64,000 bases of DNA from Frigidibacter sp037095735 (GTDB lineage Bacteria > Pseudomonadota > Alphaproteobacteria > Rhodobacterales > Rhodobacteraceae), in assembly GCF_037095735.1 (NCBI RefSeq), contig NZ_JBAWKD010000004.1, positions 347,200 through 411,199 on the forward strand, read 5' to 3'. The translations under genes and the position numbers were made by a program. The first letter of the stretch is position 1; each line of letters opens with the position of its first letter. Under the pieces are notes generated by a model. It was not told where the DNA came from. It saw only the letters and a list, made by a program, of their open reading frames with translations, and did no database searches. This document shows positions 35,692 through 44,141 of this stretch, one piece after another.

Positions 35692-36597
35692 TCAGGCGAC
35701 GTTCTCGTCAAGCTGGCGCTTGCGATAGGCCATGATCTCTTCGGTGACGAAATCCCGGAACGCGGCGATGCGCTTCGACTGCCGCAGCTCTTCCGGATAG
35801 GCGAGGAACACCGGCACCTCGGCCGAGCTGACATCGGGCAGCACCTGCACCAGATCGGGGAAATCGTCGGTCAGGTAGTCGGGCAGGACGCCGATGCCGA
35901 CATCGTTGATCACCGCCTGCATGACGCCGAAGTAGTTGTTCACATAGAGCAGCGACGGGATCTCGTAGGCGATCAGCCGCTGCACCAGCGCGCCGCCGGC
36001 CGCCACCTGCGGGGCGGTGGCGTTCTGGCAGATCAGCCGGTGGGTCGACATGTCCTCGAGCCGCTCGGGCATGCCATGCGCATCCAGATAGGCGCGGCTG
36101 GCATAAAGGCGCATCCGGATGTTCATCAGTCGCTTGCGGATCAGGTCGGCCTGGCTCGGCTCCTTCATCCGGATCGCGACATCGGCCTCGCGCATCGGCA
36201 GGTCGAGCACGCGCTCTTCCAGCATCAGGTCGATGGTGAGGTCGGGGTATTTCTCGTAAAGCTTCGACAGCCGCGGGGCGAGCCACATCGTGCCGAAGCC
36301 GGTGGTCGACGTGACCTTCAGCGTGCCGAAGACCTCTTCCTCGCTGTCGCGGATCCGCGCCGCGGCCGTGTCCAGCCGCTTGGCCATCGCCGAGGTCGCG
36401 TCGAACAGCAGTTCGCCCTGCTCGGTTAGGATCAGGCCGCGGGCGTGGCGGTGGAACAGGGTGGTGCCGAGGCTTTCCTCGAGCGCGCGGATCTGGCGCG
36501 ACACGGCCGACTGGCTCAGATGCAGGCTGTCGCCGGCATGCGTGAGGCTGCCGGCATCGGCAACCGCGTGGAAGATCCTGAGCTTGTCCCAGTCCAT
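35692..36597 (-). CDS. LysR-type regulator, LsrB/VtlR-like
   Basis: A 301-residue LysR protein. The winged helix-turn-helix is at residues 1-60 (MDWDKLRIFHAVADAGSLTHAG, SQSAVSRQIRALEESLG, LFHRHARGLILTEQGELL). The effector domain has READVAIRMKEP and VNNYFGVMQAVINDVGIGVLPDYL. The N-terminal third closely follows the pattern I know for LsrB of Sinorhizobium and VtlR of Brucella/Agrobacterium, which activate AbcR sRNAs and respond to redox or host cues. In those genomes trxB is usually upstream; here it is not. A 17-bp motif precedes both this gene and the candidate sRNA. Confidence 0.88.
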   Translation of the reverse strand: MDWDKLRIFHAVADAGSLTHAGDSLHLSQSAVSRQIRALEESLGTTLFHRHARGLILTEQGELLFDATSAMAKRLDTAAARIRDSEEEVFGTLKVTSTTGFGTMWLAPRLSKLYEKYPDLTIDLMLEERVLDLPMREADVAIRMKEPSQADLIRKRLMNIRMRLYASRAYLDAHGMPERLEDMSTHRLICQNATAPQVAAGGALVQRLIAYEIPSLLYVNNYFGVMQAVINDVGIGVLPDYLTDDFPDLVQVLPDVSSAEVPVFLAYPEELRQSKRIAAFRDFVTEEIMAYRKRQLDENVA

Positions 36598-36898
36598 GGT
36601 CTCTCGTCCTTGGCGCTGCCGTGCGGCGCAATCGCGCGCCGATTACATGGCAGCCATGCGTTCCCTACATAGGAATGCGATGTGGCTCAATGAAGGCGTG
36701 GCGTTTTTTCGGCATTTTCTTGCGAAACGCGGCCCGGGTGTCACAACATGCTGCAGCTGCACAATGATCGGGCGTCGTGGCGGCGGCGGAGTGCCCGCAG
36801 CGGTGCGCCCGTAGCCGGCCGGTCACCTGATTGTCATCTTCCCGCGGCATCTGGACAGGGTCGCGGGGCCCTGCGGCCCCGATCCGGGGACGTGACAG
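36598..36898. other. divergent intergenic region, LysR gene / acyltransferase gene
   Basis: 301 bp between divergent genes. It contains the motif at 36646-36662 and an AT-rich run near 36700-36720 (gcgttttttcggcattttct). I see no convincing small gene; a 44-codon frame from 36679 has no ribosome-binding site and no recognisable family. Confidence 0.5.
36646..36662. promoter_or_regulatory. putative LysR-type site upstream of the LysR gene
   Basis: CATGGCAGCCATGCGTT, 49 bp before the LysR start codon, differing at one base from 35595-35611. This is a usual place for an autoregulatory site. Confidence 0.55.
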
Positions 36899-37783
36899 AT
36901 GACCGACAGCCTTGGCCGAGACATCGTGCGCCAGATCACCTACGCCCGTTCGGCGGCGACACGGCCGGGGCGGGCGGTGATCCGTCTGGTCGAGAACGCG
37001 ACCGGGCGGCGGGCGCTGCTGCGCCGGGCCAGCGGCGCGGTGACCGGCGACGCCTTCTGGGACGAAATGCCGGGCCGGTTCGGCCTGACGCTCGACATCC
37101 GCTCGGGCAGTCTCGCGGCGATCCCGGCCGAGGGGCCGCTGGTGCTGGTGGCGAACCATCCCTACGGCATCCTCGACGGGATGATCATGGGCCACCTTCT
37201 GTCCGGACTGCGCGGCGATTTCCGCATCCTCGCCAATTCCGTCTTCGGCGGGGTCGAGGCGCTGTCGAAGGTGGTGCTGCCGATCGACTTCGCCGAGACC
37301 CGGGCCGCGACCGAGGCGAACCTTGCCACGCGGGCGCGGGCGCTCGACTATCTGGGCGCGGGCGGCGCGATCGGGATCTTTCCCGGCGGCACCGTTTCGA
37401 CCCCGCTGCGGCCCTTCGGCCCGCCGCTCGACCCCGCCTGGCGCAGCTTCACCGCGAAGCTGGTGGCGCGCTCGGGCGCGACGGTGGTGCCGGTGTTCTT
37501 CGAGGGGCACAATTCGCGGCTGTTCCAGCTGGCCTCGCACCTGAGCATGACCCTGCGCCTGTCGCTGCTCTTGCGCGAGTTCCGGGCGCGGACCGACACC
37601 GCGGTGCGGCTGCACGTCGGCGCGCCGCTGCCGCGGGCCGAGGTCGCGGCCCATGCCCGCGATCCGAACGCGATGATGGACTACCTGCGCCGCGCGACGT
37701 ATCAGTTGAGCCCCGACCCGCTTCCGCCGGGGCCGGGGCTGGATTACGGGCGGGCAGTGGCGAGACGGGGGCGGGCGGCCTGA
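36899..37783 (+). CDS. lysophospholipid acyltransferase family protein (PlsC-like)
   Basis: A 294-residue acyltransferase. Its block I reads VANHPYGILDGMIMG, where H and the D of the NHxxxxD-type motif are kept. The PlsC block III equivalent is IGIFPGGTVSTP (the family glycerol-phosphate site FPEGT is here FPGGT), and VVPVFFEGHNSRLFQLA follows. Such NHPYG-type enzymes act on the inner face of the membrane; the substrate is unknown. It could supply the second acylation of lyso-ornithine lipid made by the OlsB at 16 kb, but nothing in the sequence proves it. murI follows after 17 bp. Confidence 0.82.
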   Translation: MTDSLGRDIVRQITYARSAATRPGRAVIRLVENATGRRALLRRASGAVTGDAFWDEMPGRFGLTLDIRSGSLAAIPAEGPLVLVANHPYGILDGMIMGHLLSGLRGDFRILANSVFGGVEALSKVVLPIDFAETRAATEANLATRARALDYLGAGGAIGIFPGGTVSTPLRPFGPPLDPAWRSFTAKLVARSGATVVPVFFEGHNSRLFQLASHLSMTLRLSLLLREFRARTDTAVRLHVGAPLPRAEVAAHARDPNAMMDYLRRATYQLSPDPLPPGPGLDYGRAVARRGRAA

Positions 37784-37800
37784 CCCCCGCGGAGGGCGAG

Positions 37801-38613
37801 ATGGCAGTAGGCGTGTTCGATAGCGGTCTGGGCGGGCTGACGGTGCTGGCCGCGCTGCAGGCGCGCCTGCCCGAGGTGCCCTTCGTCTATCTCGGCGACA
37901 ATGCGAACGCGCCCTATGGCGTGCGCACCCCCGACGACATCTTCCGGCTGACCTGTGCCGGGGTCGAGCGGCTGTGGGACGCGGGCTGCGATCTGGTGAT
38001 CCTGGCCTGCAACACCGCCTCGGCGGCGGCGCTGAAGCGGATGCAGGAGACATGGATCCCCGCCGACAAGCGGGTGCTGGGCGTCTTCGTGCCGCTGATC
38101 GAGGCGCTGACCGAACGCCAGTGGGGCGACAACTCGCCCCCGCGCGAGGTGGCGGTGCAGCATGTGGCGCTGTTCGCGACGCCCGCGACGGTGGCGAGCC
38201 GCGCCTTCCAGCGGGAACTCGCGTTCCGCGCGATCGGCGTCGATGTCGAGGCGCAGCCCTGCGGCGGCGTGGTCGACGCGATCGAGGCCGGCGACGAGAT
38301 CCTGGCCGAGGCGCTGGTGAAAAGCCATGTGGAAGCGCTGCTGCGCCGGATGCCGAAGCCCGAGGCCGCGATCCTGGGCTGCACGCACTATCCGCTGATG
38401 GAGGCCACGTTCCAGAAGGCGCTCGGCCCCGAGGTCGCGGTCTTCTCGCAGCCGAAGCTGGTGGCCTCGGCCACCGCCGACTATCTGGCGCGACGTCCCG
38501 AGTTCCTGGGCCGTGGCACCGAGGCGATGTACCTGACGACGGGCAACCCCGAGAGCGTTTCGGCCCATGCCACGCAGTTCCTGCGCCGGGGCGTGCGCTT
38601 CACCAAGGCCTGA
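37801..38613 (+). CDS. murI: glutamate racemase
   Basis: MurI makes D-glutamate for peptidoglycan. The 270-residue protein has VGVFDSGLGGLTVLAAL, FVYLGDNANAPYG and the two catalytic cysteines in LACNTASA (C70) and ILGCTHYPLM. The ATG at 37801 follows GGAGGGCG. It is in tandem with the acyltransferase gene, 17 bp behind it. Confidence 0.96.
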   Translation: MAVGVFDSGLGGLTVLAALQARLPEVPFVYLGDNANAPYGVRTPDDIFRLTCAGVERLWDAGCDLVILACNTASAAALKRMQETWIPADKRVLGVFVPLIEALTERQWGDNSPPREVAVQHVALFATPATVASRAFQRELAFRAIGVDVEAQPCGGVVDAIEAGDEILAEALVKSHVEALLRRMPKPEAAILGCTHYPLMEATFQKALGPEVAVFSQPKLVASATADYLARRPEFLGRGTEAMYLTTGNPESVSAHATQFLRRGVRFTKA

Positions 38614-38705
38614 GGGGCGGGGCCCTCTCACGTCTGGGCGACCGGCGGCCCTGTCACCTTGGTTTCACTTGCCCTTGGGGGCCGCTTGCGGCATCACCCG
38701 CGCAG

Positions 38706-38737
38706 CACCGATCCGAAAAGACACCGATCCGAAAAGA
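38706..38737. repeat. exact 16-bp tandem duplication before argC
   Basis: Two adjacent copies of CACCGATCCGAAAAGA end 11 bp before the argC ATG, over the ribosome-binding region. No good Shine-Dalgarno (only GACAGGG) lies between the repeat and the ATG. Confidence 0.9.
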
Positions 38738-38748
38738 CAGGGCCAGCC

Positions 38749-39777
38749 ATGACCAAGCGCATCGCCATCCTCGGAGCCTCCGGCTACACCGGCGCGGAAC
38801 TCGTGCGTCTGATCGCGACCCATCCCGAGATGGAGATCGTCGCGCTGACCGGCGACCGCAAGGCGGGCATGGCGATGGCCGAAGTCTTCCCCTTCCTGCG
38901 CCACCTTGACCTGCCGGTTTTGCAGAAGATCGAGGATGTCGATTTCTCGAGCGTTGATCTGTGCTTCTGCGCGCTTCCTCATGCAACTTCTCAAGCTGTC
39001 ATCAGCGAGCTGCCGCGCGATCTGAAGATCGTCGACCTCTCGGCCGACTTCCGGCTGCGCGATCCGGCGGCCTATGAGAAATGGTACGGCAAGCCGCATG
39101 CCGCGCTCGAGATGCAGAAGGAGGCGGTCTATGGCCTCACCGAATTCTACCGCGACGAGATCCGGGGCGCGCGGCTGGTCGCGGGCACCGGCTGCAACGC
39201 CGCGACCGGGCAATACGCGATCCGGCCGCTGATCGAGGCGGGCGTCATCGACCTTGACCACATCGTCATCGACCTGAAGGCGGGCGTCTCGGGCGCCGGG
39301 CGCAGCCTGAAGGAAAACCTGCTGCATGCCGAGCTGTCGGGGGGCACCCATCCCTACAGCGCCGGCGGCACCCATCGCCATCTGGGCGAGTTCGATCAGG
39401 AATTCACCAAGGCCGCCGGCCGCGAGGTGCTGGTGCAGTTCACCCCGCACCTGAGCCCGATGAACCGCGGCATCCTGGCCACCGTCTATGTGCAGGGCGA
39501 TGCGAAGGCGGTGCACGGGGCGCTGGCCGCGCGCTATGCCGACGAGACCTTCCTCGAGGTGCTGCCCTTCGGCCAGCTGCCCTCGACCCGGCACATCGCG
39601 GGGTCGAACTTCGTGCATCTGGGCGTGATCGGCGACCGGATCCCGGGGCGGGCGGTGGTCGTGGCCGCGCTCGACAACCTGACCAAGGGGTCGTCGGGGC
39701 AGGCGATCCACAACGCCAACCTGATGCTGGGCCTTCCCGAAACCATGGGGCTGATGCTGGCCCCGGTCTTCCCGTAA
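38749..39777 (+). CDS. argC: N-acetyl-gamma-glutamyl-phosphate reductase
   Basis: ArgC reduces N-acetylglutamyl phosphate to the semialdehyde in arginine synthesis. The 342-residue protein has IAILGASGYTGAELVRLIATHPE, FCALPHATSQ, KIVDLSADFRLRD and the catalytic Cys in GTGCNAATGQYA, then HLSPMNRGILATVYV. The ATG at 38749 begins the conserved Rossmann strand. ccmE follows after 25 bp, a pairing found in related genera. Confidence 0.97.
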   Translation: MTKRIAILGASGYTGAELVRLIATHPEMEIVALTGDRKAGMAMAEVFPFLRHLDLPVLQKIEDVDFSSVDLCFCALPHATSQAVISELPRDLKIVDLSADFRLRDPAAYEKWYGKPHAALEMQKEAVYGLTEFYRDEIRGARLVAGTGCNAATGQYAIRPLIEAGVIDLDHIVIDLKAGVSGAGRSLKENLLHAELSGGTHPYSAGGTHRHLGEFDQEFTKAAGREVLVQFTPHLSPMNRGILATVYVQGDAKAVHGALAARYADETFLEVLPFGQLPSTRHIAGSNFVHLGVIGDRIPGRAVVVAALDNLTKGSSGQAIHNANLMLGLPETMGLMLAPVFP

Positions 39778-39802
39778 GACCGGGCCGGGACGAGGGAACG
39801 CG

Positions 39803-40255
39803 ATGCGCGGTCTGAAGAAGAAACGCCGGATCCAGGTCATCGCCGTGGCGGTGGTGGCGCTGATCGGCGCGACCGCGATGATCGGCTATGCGATGCGCGA
39901 CGGGATCAACTATTTCCGCGCGCCGGCACAGGTCGTGTCCGACCCGCCGCGCGAGGGCGAGGTCTTCCGGCTGGGCGGTCTGGTCGAGGAGGGCAGCCTT
40001 GTCCGCGGTCAGGGCGAGACCGTCAGCTTCAACGTCACCGACGGCGGCGCCACGGTGCCGGTGACCTATACCGGCATCCTGCCCGACCTGTTCGGCGAGG
40101 GTCAGGGCATGGTCGGCACCGGCGAGATGCAGGGCGGCACCTTCGTCGCCCGCGAGATCCTTGCCAAGCATGACGAAAGCTACATGCCCAAGGAAGTCAT
40201 CGACGCGCTGAAGGAACAGGGCGTCTACGAGGACCCCTCGAAACCCGCCAGCTGA
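39803..40255 (+). CDS. ccmE: cytochrome c maturation protein CcmE (heme chaperone)
   Basis: CcmE holds heme covalently in the periplasm and passes it to CcmF/CcmH. The 150-residue protein starts with a cytoplasmic KKKRRIQ stretch, a single TM anchor (VIAVAVVALIGATAMIGYAM) and an OB-fold domain. The heme-binding H123 is in EILAKHDESYMP, with the conserved Tyr four residues later. ccmF is two genes further on, separated by an endolysin-holin pair. Confidence 0.96.
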   Translation: MRGLKKKRRIQVIAVAVVALIGATAMIGYAMRDGINYFRAPAQVVSDPPREGEVFRLGGLVEEGSLVRGQGETVSFNVTDGGATVPVTYTGILPDLFGEGQGMVGTGEMQGGTFVAREILAKHDESYMPKEVIDALKEQGVYEDPSKPAS

Positions 40256-40335
40256 GCGGCGCGCGCCGGGTTGCGGCGACGTTAACCTTGCTTGCGGCAG
40301 TCTGAGCCTCACCCGTTTCGGTGGGAGGGGCCCGG

Positions 40336-40947
40336 ATGAAGACGCCTGTGCAGCTGGCCGAAGAGATCGTCGCCCGCGAGGGCGGCTTCGTGAACGATCC
40401 GAACGATCCGGGCGGCGCGACCAACCACGGCGTCACGCTGGGCACCCTGCAGCGGCTGGGGCTGGATCTGGACGGCGACGGCCGGGTGGGCGTGGCGGAT
40501 GTGAAGCGCCTGACGCCCGAGCAGGCGCGCGACATCTTCCTGAAAGTCTATTTCCGCGCCCCCGGCATCGACCGGCTGCCCGAGGCGCTGCAGCCCTCGG
40601 TCTTCGACATGTATGTCAATTCCGGGCGCAACGCGGTGCGGATCCTGCAGAGCCTTTTCAACGGCATGGGCGCGGATCTTCAGGTGGATGGCAGCCTTGG
40701 GCCGCAGACGCTGAGCTTTGCCGCGCGGGCCTGCGGGCGGCAGGCGGGGCTGGTGGCGGATGCCTATGGCATCGCGCGGCGCAACTATTACTACGCGCTG
40801 GCCGACAAGCGCCCGGCGAGCCGGCGCTATGCCCGGCGCCGCGATGGCGGCAAGGGCGGCTGGATCGTGCGGGCCGAAGAGTTCATCTCGCCGCGCTATC
40901 ATCTGAGCGATGCCGCGCACCGCGCGCGCACCGCGGCCTGGGGGTGA
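40336..40947 (+). CDS. holin-associated N-acetylmuramidase (GH108 endolysin)
   Basis: A 203-residue muramidase of the GH108 type with a C-terminal peptidoglycan-binding part. The active-site Glu is E15 in VAREGGFVNDPNDPGGATNHGVT, and QVDGSLGPQTL belongs to the binding part. There is no signal peptide, so export depends on the holin encoded 3 bp downstream. In R. capsulatus a homologous endolysin/holin pair outside the main cluster lyses cells to release the gene transfer agent; that role here is inferred. The ATG at 40336 follows GGAGGGG. Confidence 0.88.
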   Translation: MKTPVQLAEEIVAREGGFVNDPNDPGGATNHGVTLGTLQRLGLDLDGDGRVGVADVKRLTPEQARDIFLKVYFRAPGIDRLPEALQPSVFDMYVNSGRNAVRILQSLFNGMGADLQVDGSLGPQTLSFAARACGRQAGLVADAYGIARRNYYYALADKRPASRRYARRRDGGKGGWIVRAEEFISPRYHLSDAAHRARTAAWG

Positions 40948-40950
40948 GCG

Positions 40951-41532
40951 ATGGGGATCTTCGGGGCTTTGTTCGGCAATGCCGGCACGGTGCGGGCAGT
41001 GGGCGAGGTGGCGACCGGCGTGGCCGAGGTCTTCACCGAGAACCGCACCAGGGCGATGGAAAAGGCGGTCGACGTGCGGATGGCGGCGATGGCCGAGCAC
41101 GGGGCCGAGTTCGCGGCCGGGGGCGCGGGCTGGTGGAACGGCTTCTGCAACGGGCTGAACCGCTTGCCACGGCCGATGCTGGCGCTGGGGACGCTGTCGC
41201 TGTTCGGATATGCGATGGCCGATCCGGCGGGCTTCACCACCCGGATGCTGGGCCTGTCGCATGTGCCCGAGCCGCTGTGGTGGCTTCTTGGGGCGGTGGT
41301 CAGCTTCTATTTCGGCGCGCGCGAGGCGCATTACTTCCGCGACCGCCGGGCTCGCGGCCTGCCGACGGCGGTGGTGGCGGAGGTCGCGGCGGTCACGGCC
41401 GGCACGGTGCCCGGCACCGCCGAGGTCGCGTCTGAAGATGCGCCCGAGGAACCGGCGAAGCCCGCCGCGGGGGCGGCCCCGCCCGCGGTGCCGGGGGACA
41501 ATCCGGCGCTTGCGCAGTGGCTTGCGGGTTAG
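40951..41532 (+). CDS. holin, 3TM (PF11351-like) family
   Basis: A 193-residue membrane protein. After an amphipathic N-terminus rich in Val/Ala/Glu come WWNGFCNGLNRLPRPMLALGTLSLFGYAM and EPLWWLLGAVVSFYFGAREAHYFRDRR, the membrane core of the 3TM holin family with the WW and FGAREAHYFRD signatures. The last 60 residues are Ala/Pro-rich. It is paired with the endolysin gene 3 bp upstream. Confidence 0.85.
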   Translation: MGIFGALFGNAGTVRAVGEVATGVAEVFTENRTRAMEKAVDVRMAAMAEHGAEFAAGGAGWWNGFCNGLNRLPRPMLALGTLSLFGYAMADPAGFTTRMLGLSHVPEPLWWLLGAVVSFYFGAREAHYFRDRRARGLPTAVVAEVAAVTAGTVPGTAEVASEDAPEEPAKPAAGAAPPAVPGDNPALAQWLAG

Positions 41533-41678
41533 GGGCTGTCAGGCCTTGCGACAGGGGCTTGCGGCGGGGGCTGCGACGAAAGGACCACTCACCCTCGCGT
41601 GACGGCGGGCCGCGGGCCATTGGCCCCGGGGGGGCAAGCGCCTATGATCGCGCGCCAGCGACCGGAGGCCAGCGCGCG

Positions 41679-43655
41679 ATGATCACCGAACTTGGACATT
41701 TCTGCCTGATCCTCGCCTTCGCGGTGGCGATCCTGCAGTCCGTGGTGCCGATGCTGGGCGCGGGCAAGGGCTGGGCCGGGTGGATGGCCACCGGATCCGT
41801 CGCGGCGCTGGCGCAGCTTGCGCTGATCGCGATCAGCTTCGCGGCGCTGACCCATGCCTTCGTCACCTCGGACTTCTCGCTGCGTGTCGTCTATGAAAAC
41901 AGCCACACGCTGAAGCCGATGCTCTACAAGGTGGCCGGCGTCTGGGGAAACCACGAAGGCTCGATGCTGCTGTGGGTGCTGATCCTGTCGGTCTTCGGGG
42001 CGGCCGCGGCGGTCTTCGGGGGCGAGCTGCCGCCCAGCCTGAAGGCGCGGGTCCTGTCGGTGCAGGGGATGATCGGCGTGGCCTTCCTGGCCTTCATCCT
42101 GTTCACCTCGAACCCGTTCGACCGGCTGGCGCTGCCGCCCTTCAACGGCAAGGACCTGAACCCGCTGCTGCAGGACCCCGGTTTGGCCTTCCATCCGCCG
42201 TTCCTCTACCTGGGCTATGTCGGGCTTTCGATGTCCTTCAGCTTCGCGGTCGCCGCCCTGATCGAGGGGCGGATCGACGCCGCCTGGGCGCGCTGGGTGC
42301 GGCCCTGGACGCTGGCGGCCTGGATCTTCCTGACCATCGGCATCGCGCTGGGCTCGTGGTGGGCCTATTATGAGCTGGGCTGGGGCGGCTTCTGGTTCTG
42401 GGACCCGGTCGAGAATGCAAGCTTCATGCCCTGGCTGCTGGCGGCGGCGCTGCTGCATTCGGCGGTGGTCGTCGAGAAGCGCGAGGCGCTGAAAAGCTGG
42501 ACGATCCTGCTGGCGATCATGGCCTTCGGCTTTTCGCTGATTGGAACCTTCCTCGTGCGGTCGGGGGTCATCACCTCGGTCCATGCCTTCGCGACCGATC
42601 CTGAGCGCGGGGTGTTCATCCTGATGATCCTGGGCGTCTTCCTGGGCGGCGCGCTGACGCTTTATGCGGTGCGGGCCGGGCAGATGACGGCACGGGGCAT
42701 GTTCGGGATCGTCAGCCGCGAGACCGGGCTGGTGGTGAACAACATCCTGCTGGCGGTGGCGGCGCTGGTGGTCTTCGTGGGCACGCTCTGGCCGCTGCTG
42801 GCCGAGATGGCCTGGGGGCGGAAGCTGTCGGTGGGGGCGCCGTTCTTCGACGCGGCCTTCACGCCGTTCTTCGTCGGGCTGGCGGTGGTGCTGCCGCTGG
42901 GCTCTGTCCTGCCGTGGAAGCGGGGCCAGCTGGGCCGGGCGCTGCGCGCGCTGGTGCCGGCGCTGCTGCTGGCGGCGGCGGTGGGCTGCCTTGCCTGGGC
43001 GATGGCGACCGGCAAGTCGGCGGTGGGTCCGATCGGCGCGGCGCTGGGGGCCTGGCTGATCGGCGGCGCGGCCGTCGATCTGTGGCTGCGCGCCGGGCGC
43101 GGCGGCTTCGGCGACCGGCTGGGCCGGATCGTGCGGCTGCCGCGGGCCGACTGGGGCCGGGTCACGGCGCATGCAGGTCTGGGCGTCACCATGCTGGGCA
43201 TCGCGCTGCTGACCGCGAACGCGACCGAGGACATCCTGGTGCTGCGCGAGGGCGAGACGTTCCAGCTGGGCCAGTACGCGATTACGCTGGACGGGGTAGA
43301 GAAGATCGAGGGCCCGAACTACCACTCGACGATGGCCACGATGACCGCGCGGGTCGGCGACCGGGTCGTGGCGGTGATGCATCCGGAAAAGCGGCTTTAC
43401 CCGGTGGCGCGGATGCCGACGACAGAGGCCGCGATCGACAACGGCGTGTTCCGCGACCTCTATCTGGTGATCGGCGATGCGCAGGACGGCGGTGGCTGGG
43501 CGGTGCGCGGCTACATCAAGCCCTTCGCGAACTGGATCTGGATGGGCGCGATCATCATGGCCATCGGCGGCGCGCTGTCGCTGTCGGACCGGCGCACCCG
43601 CGTCGCGGTGGCCGCCGCCCGGCGCGTGGCCGCACCCGTGCAGCCGGCGGAGTGA
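41679..43655 (+). CDS. ccmF: heme lyase CcmF
   Basis: CcmF joins heme from CcmE to apocytochrome c. The 658-residue polytopic protein has the conserved VWGNHEGSMLLWVLILS, the heme-handling WWD-type block WGGFWFWDPVENASFMPWL, HSAVVVEKREALKSWTILLAI, and a large periplasmic region near the C-terminus (ILVLREGETFQLGQYAITLD) before the last TM. The ATG at 41679 follows GGAGG; the frame is open upstream, but MITELGHFCLILAFAVA is the standard start. Confidence 0.96.
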   Translation: MITELGHFCLILAFAVAILQSVVPMLGAGKGWAGWMATGSVAALAQLALIAISFAALTHAFVTSDFSLRVVYENSHTLKPMLYKVAGVWGNHEGSMLLWVLILSVFGAAAAVFGGELPPSLKARVLSVQGMIGVAFLAFILFTSNPFDRLALPPFNGKDLNPLLQDPGLAFHPPFLYLGYVGLSMSFSFAVAALIEGRIDAAWARWVRPWTLAAWIFLTIGIALGSWWAYYELGWGGFWFWDPVENASFMPWLLAAALLHSAVVVEKREALKSWTILLAIMAFGFSLIGTFLVRSGVITSVHAFATDPERGVFILMILGVFLGGALTLYAVRAGQMTARGMFGIVSRETGLVVNNILLAVAALVVFVGTLWPLLAEMAWGRKLSVGAPFFDAAFTPFFVGLAVVLPLGSVLPWKRGQLGRALRALVPALLLAAAVGCLAWAMATGKSAVGPIGAALGAWLIGGAAVDLWLRAGRGGFGDRLGRIVRLPRADWGRVTAHAGLGVTMLGIALLTANATEDILVLREGETFQLGQYAITLDGVEKIEGPNYHSTMATMTARVGDRVVAVMHPEKRLYPVARMPTTEAAIDNGVFRDLYLVIGDAQDGGGWAVRGYIKPFANWIWMGAIIMAIGGALSLSDRRTRVAVAAARRVAAPVQPAE

Positions 43656-43660
43656 GCGCG

Positions 43661-44134
43661 ATGAAGGCCCTCCTGCTTGCCGCCGCGCTGGCGCTGCCCC
43701 CGATCGCCGCGCTCAGCCCCGTGGCCGCGCTGGCCGTCCAACCCGACGAGGTGCTGGCCGATCCGGCGCTGGAGCTGCGCGCCCGCCAGATCAGCGAAAA
43801 GCTGCGCTGCCCGGTCTGCCAGTCGGAAACCATCGACGAATCGAACGCGCAGGTGGCCCGCGACCTGCGGCTTCTGGTGCGCGAACGGCTGGTGGCCGGC
43901 GACACCGATGCCCAGGTCGTCGACTATGTCGTCGACCGCTACGGCGAATACGTGCTGTTCGAGCCGGTCGCCTCGGGCGGCAACCTGATCCTGTGGTATG
44001 CGGGCCCGGCGATGCTGGTGCTGGGGCTGGGCATCGGCTTCGCCTTCATCCGCTCGCGCCGCCGGGCTGAGCCGCCGGCCGACGAGCTGTCCGAGGCCGA
44101 GAAGGCCCGGCTGGCGGAAATCCTGCAGGACTGA
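43661..44134 (+). CDS. ccmH: cytochrome c maturation protein CcmH (CcmL/Ccl2-type)
   Basis: CcmH reduces the CXXCH site of apocytochromes. The 157-residue protein has a cleavable signal (ends about residue 26), the redox pair C50/C53 in EKLRCPVCQSETIDESNAQVARDLR, DYVVDRYGEYVLFEP and a C-terminal TM (WYAGPAMLVLGLGIGFAFI). The ATG at 43661 is 5 bp behind the ccmF stop. No ccmI follows. Confidence 0.95.
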   Translation: MKALLLAAALALPPIAALSPVAALAVQPDEVLADPALELRARQISEKLRCPVCQSETIDESNAQVARDLRLLVRERLVAGDTDAQVVDYVVDRYGEYVLFEPVASGGNLILWYAGPAMLVLGLGIGFAFIRSRRRAEPPADELSEAEKARLAEILQD

Positions 44135-44141
44135 ACCGCGC

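Noticed and set aside
36679..36814. 44-codon plus-strand frame (MWLNEGVAFFRHF...) between the LysR and acyltransferase genes
   Set aside because: It was considered because VtlR controls small proteins in Brucella, but it lacks a ribosome-binding site, does not look like DUF1127, and turns into low-complexity Gly/Arg sequence.
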